A stretch of DNA of 6,591 nucleotides from Betaproteobacteria bacterium (GTDB taxonomy: Bacteria > Pseudomonadota > Gammaproteobacteria > Burkholderiales > SG8-39), in assembly GCA_029865405.1 (NCBI GenBank), contig JAOUGZ010000154.1, forward strand, positions 1 through 6,591, read 5' to 3'. The position numbers were made by a program, and so were the translations under genes. Under the pieces are notes generated by a model. That model saw only the letters and a program-made list of their open reading frames with translations. It was not told the origin of the DNA and did not search any database. Of this stretch, positions 5,303 to 6,591 are shown in pieces (the stretch's first letter is position 1; every line of letters begins with the position of its first letter).

Positions 5303-6591
5303 TCATTTCTCCTTTGCGGGGTCGCGCCAGCGCACGGCCTGGGGTGCGATGCGGCCGTTCGTCGCCCACGCCTGCAGCTCGCGCTTCAGGATCTTGCCGC
5401 TCGCGGTGAGCGGGAACGCCTCCAGCGCGATGAAGTATTCGGGCATGTCGTATTTGGAGAGGCCGACCGCGTGCAGGTGATCGAGCAGCGCCTCGCCGGT
5501 GACGCGCTCGCCCTCGCGGCAGATTACCGCAAGGCAGACCTTTTCGCCGAGCCGATCGTCGGGTACGCCGAAGGCCGCGGCCTTCTGCACCGCGGCGTGC
5601 CGGTGCGCGAGGTCTTCGATCCTCGCCGGGTGGATGTTGTGGCCGCCGCGGATGATGAGGTCCTTCTTGCGGCCGACGATGCGCAGGCAGCCGCGCGCAT
5701 CGAGCGTGCCCAAGTCGCCCGAGAGGAACCAGCCGTCCTTGTTGAACGAGTCCTCGGTCACCGCCTGGTTGTCGAAATAACCGAGCATGAGCAGCGCGCC
5801 GCGCGTGCCGATCTCGCCCACGGTGCCCGCGGGCACTTCGAGATCGGGGTTCTCCTGGCTGAAGATGCGCGTCTCGTAGCCGTGGCAGGCGCGCCCGCAG
5901 GTCTCGACGATGGTCTGCGCGTCGTCCGTGGGCAGCGTGTACTGGTGCGAGCCGTTCTCGGTCATGCCGTAGATGTTCTGCGGCGTGACGCCCATGCCGA
6001 GGAAGGCCTGCGCCACCTCGCGCGGGATGGGCGAGCCCGCCATGTAAAAGAGGCGCACCGCGCCGAGCTTGTTCAGGCCGCGGCGCTTCGCCTCGGCGAG
6101 GATGTCGATGGCGTGCGTGGGCACGCCCATGATGTAGGTGGCGCCGCAGGCGATCGCCCAGTCGAGCGGCGTCATGCCCGCGGGCGGGTCTCTCAGCACC
6201 AGCTCGAAGCCCGCGGCCATCATCTGCTCGAGCGCCACCGCGCCGATGTGGTGGCTCGTGGGCGAGAGGCTGAGGAGCACCGTTGAATGATCGTGATGCC
6301 AGTCGGTGACCATGGCGCGGCCGTTGGCGAGCATCGTGTTGTCCGAGTGCATCACGCCCTTGGGCACGCCGGTGGTGCCCGAGGTGAAGGCGAGATACAT
6401 GATCTTGTCCGGATCGTCGACGGCCGGCACTTCGCAAGCCGCGCCCGGCGCCGGGAACGTCCCGTCGCGCACGTCCAGCACGGCCTTCATGCCGGGAAGC
6501 GCCGCCACGCTCGCGCCGTAGCCCGCCTGCATCACCAGCGCCGCGGCGCGCGTGCGCTCGAGGAGCTGCACGATCTCGGCCGCGGTGTAGT
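5303..6591 (-). CDS. AMP-forming acyl-CoA synthetase (N-terminus beyond window)
   Basis: The visible 428 residues are the C-terminal three quarters or more of an ANL-superfamily ligase, which activates a carboxylic acid with ATP and CoA via an acyl-adenylate. Counting from Tyr at 6589, the ATP-binding P-loop TSGTTGVPKG is at 69-78, YGMTE (A5) at 207-211, SGDLG (A7) at 290-294, GRKKDLIIRGGHNIHPARIE (A8 and hinge) at 306-325, and PLTASGK with the adenylation lysine Lys399 near the end. All are intact, so the part seen looks functional. The GTG at 6571 is not the start, because the frame continues to the window edge with family-like sequence (YTAAEI). Family members are usually about 500-560 residues, so roughly 80-130 residues are missing. 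The substrate is not readable; a cyclohexanecarboxylate-ligase-like or medium-chain activity is possible. It is the first visible gene of the operon and should supply its CoA thioester. Confidence 0.93.
   Translation of the reverse strand, partial: YTAAEIVQLLERTRAAALVMQAGYGASVAALPGMKAVLDVRDGTFPAPGAACEVPAVDDPDKIMYLAFTSGTTGVPKGVMHSDNTMLANGRAMVTDWHHDHSTVLLSLSPTSHHIGAVALEQMMAAGFELVLRDPPAGMTPLDWAIACGATYIMGVPTHAIDILAEAKRRGLNKLGAVRLFYMAGSPIPREVAQAFLGMGVTPQNIYGMTENGSHQYTLPTDDAQTIVETCGRACHGYETRIFSQENPDLEVPAGTVGEIGTRGALLMLGYFDNQAVTEDSFNKDGWFLSGDLGTLDARGCLRIVGRKKDLIIRGGHNIHPARIEDLAHRHAAVQKAAAFGVPDDRLGEKVCLAVICREGERVTGEALLDHLHAVGLSKYDMPEYFIALEAFPLTASGKILKRELQAWATNGRIAPQAVRWRDPAKEK
5309..5315 (-). promoter_or_regulatory. 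Strong Shine-Dalgarno site deciding the GTG start of the enoyl-CoA hydratase
   Basis: The minus strand reads AAAGGAG, seven bases before GTG 5301. The site is embedded in the last codons of the ligase gene (AAG GAG AAA TGA, encoding KEK-stop). An ATG at 5306-5304 lies only two bases after the site, is out of frame with the hydratase and meets TAG at 5292 after four codons, so it is not the hydratase start. Confidence 0.75.

Larger units (their letters stand above)
133..6591 (-). other. Seven-gene CoA-thioester catabolic operon (5' end outside window)
   Basis: Seven minus-strand genes follow each other with junctions, in transcription order, of +1, +1, -1, -8, +2 and 0 nt. The order is ligase, hydratase, SDR, acyl-CoA dehydrogenase, 3-hydroxyacyl-CoA dehydrogenase, second-half 3HCDH protein, MDR oxidoreductase. 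There is no room for internal promoters or terminators between genes, so a single transcript with coupled translation is the simplest reading. The products cover activation, desaturation, hydration and hydroxyl oxidation of an acyl-CoA. The promoter, any regulator and any thiolase would have to be beyond the right edge or elsewhere in the genome. Confidence 0.85.

Noticed and set aside
5292..6437. Alternative-frame minus-strand open frame of 381 codons inside the ligase gene, and a similar one at 2198-3283
   Set aside because: Compositionally biased Arg/His/Ala-rich translations overlap genes with complete family motifs; these are frame shadows.
6569..6571. GTG at 6571 as start of the ligase
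   Set aside because: The frame stays open to the window edge with family-like residues (YTAAEI) upstream, and a start here would remove most of the N-terminal domain.
1..6591. tRNA, rRNA, riboswitch, CRISPR array, insertion sequence or attachment site
   Set aside because: Nothing resembling these was seen; apart from gaps of 1-2 nt the whole window is covered by coding sequence.

Overview
The window is very G+C-rich and almost completely coding. It reads as one densely packed minus-strand operon from a Gram-negative heterotroph. Base composition and the general look of the proteins suggest a proteobacterium, most likely a betaproteobacterium of the Burkholderiales/Rhodocyclales type. That placement is an inference from style, not from a marker gene.

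Layout, in transcription order (right to left): an acyl-CoA synthetase cut off at its N-terminus by the window edge (5303-6591), an enoyl-CoA hydratase (4534-5301), a short-chain dehydrogenase (3813-4532), an acyl-CoA dehydrogenase (2635-3813), a 3-hydroxyacyl-CoA dehydrogenase (1767-2642), a stand-alone second-half 3-hydroxyacyl-CoA dehydrogenase protein (1123-1764) and a zinc-free quinone-oxidoreductase-like MDR protein (133-1122). The junctions run from an 8-nt overlap to a 2-nt gap, so one mRNA with translational coupling is very likely. The promoter lies outside the window. At the left edge the end of a plus-strand membrane protein (2-136) converges on the operon, and the two stop codons interlock in one CTAG.

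Together the genes form a CoA-thioester beta-oxidation-like pathway. A carboxylic acid is activated (ligase), desaturated (acyl-CoA dehydrogenase), hydrated (enoyl-CoA hydratase) and oxidised to a 3-oxoacyl-CoA (3-hydroxyacyl-CoA dehydrogenase and/or SDR). The extra SDR and the MDR reductase suggest a substrate with an additional functional group, a ring or a branch rather than a plain fatty acid. No thiolase, ring hydrolase or regulator is visible, so the substrate cannot be named from this window.

The most notable points are: the architecture of PaaH-type long 3-hydroxyacyl-CoA dehydrogenases is spread over two adjacent genes in different frames; the catalytic half has the usual HFFNPVP-like motif replaced by HFCLPAQ although its catalytic residues are kept; and the convergent genes share their stop region. 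There is no intergenic stretch longer than 2 nt, and no RNA gene, mobile element or CRISPR array was seen.
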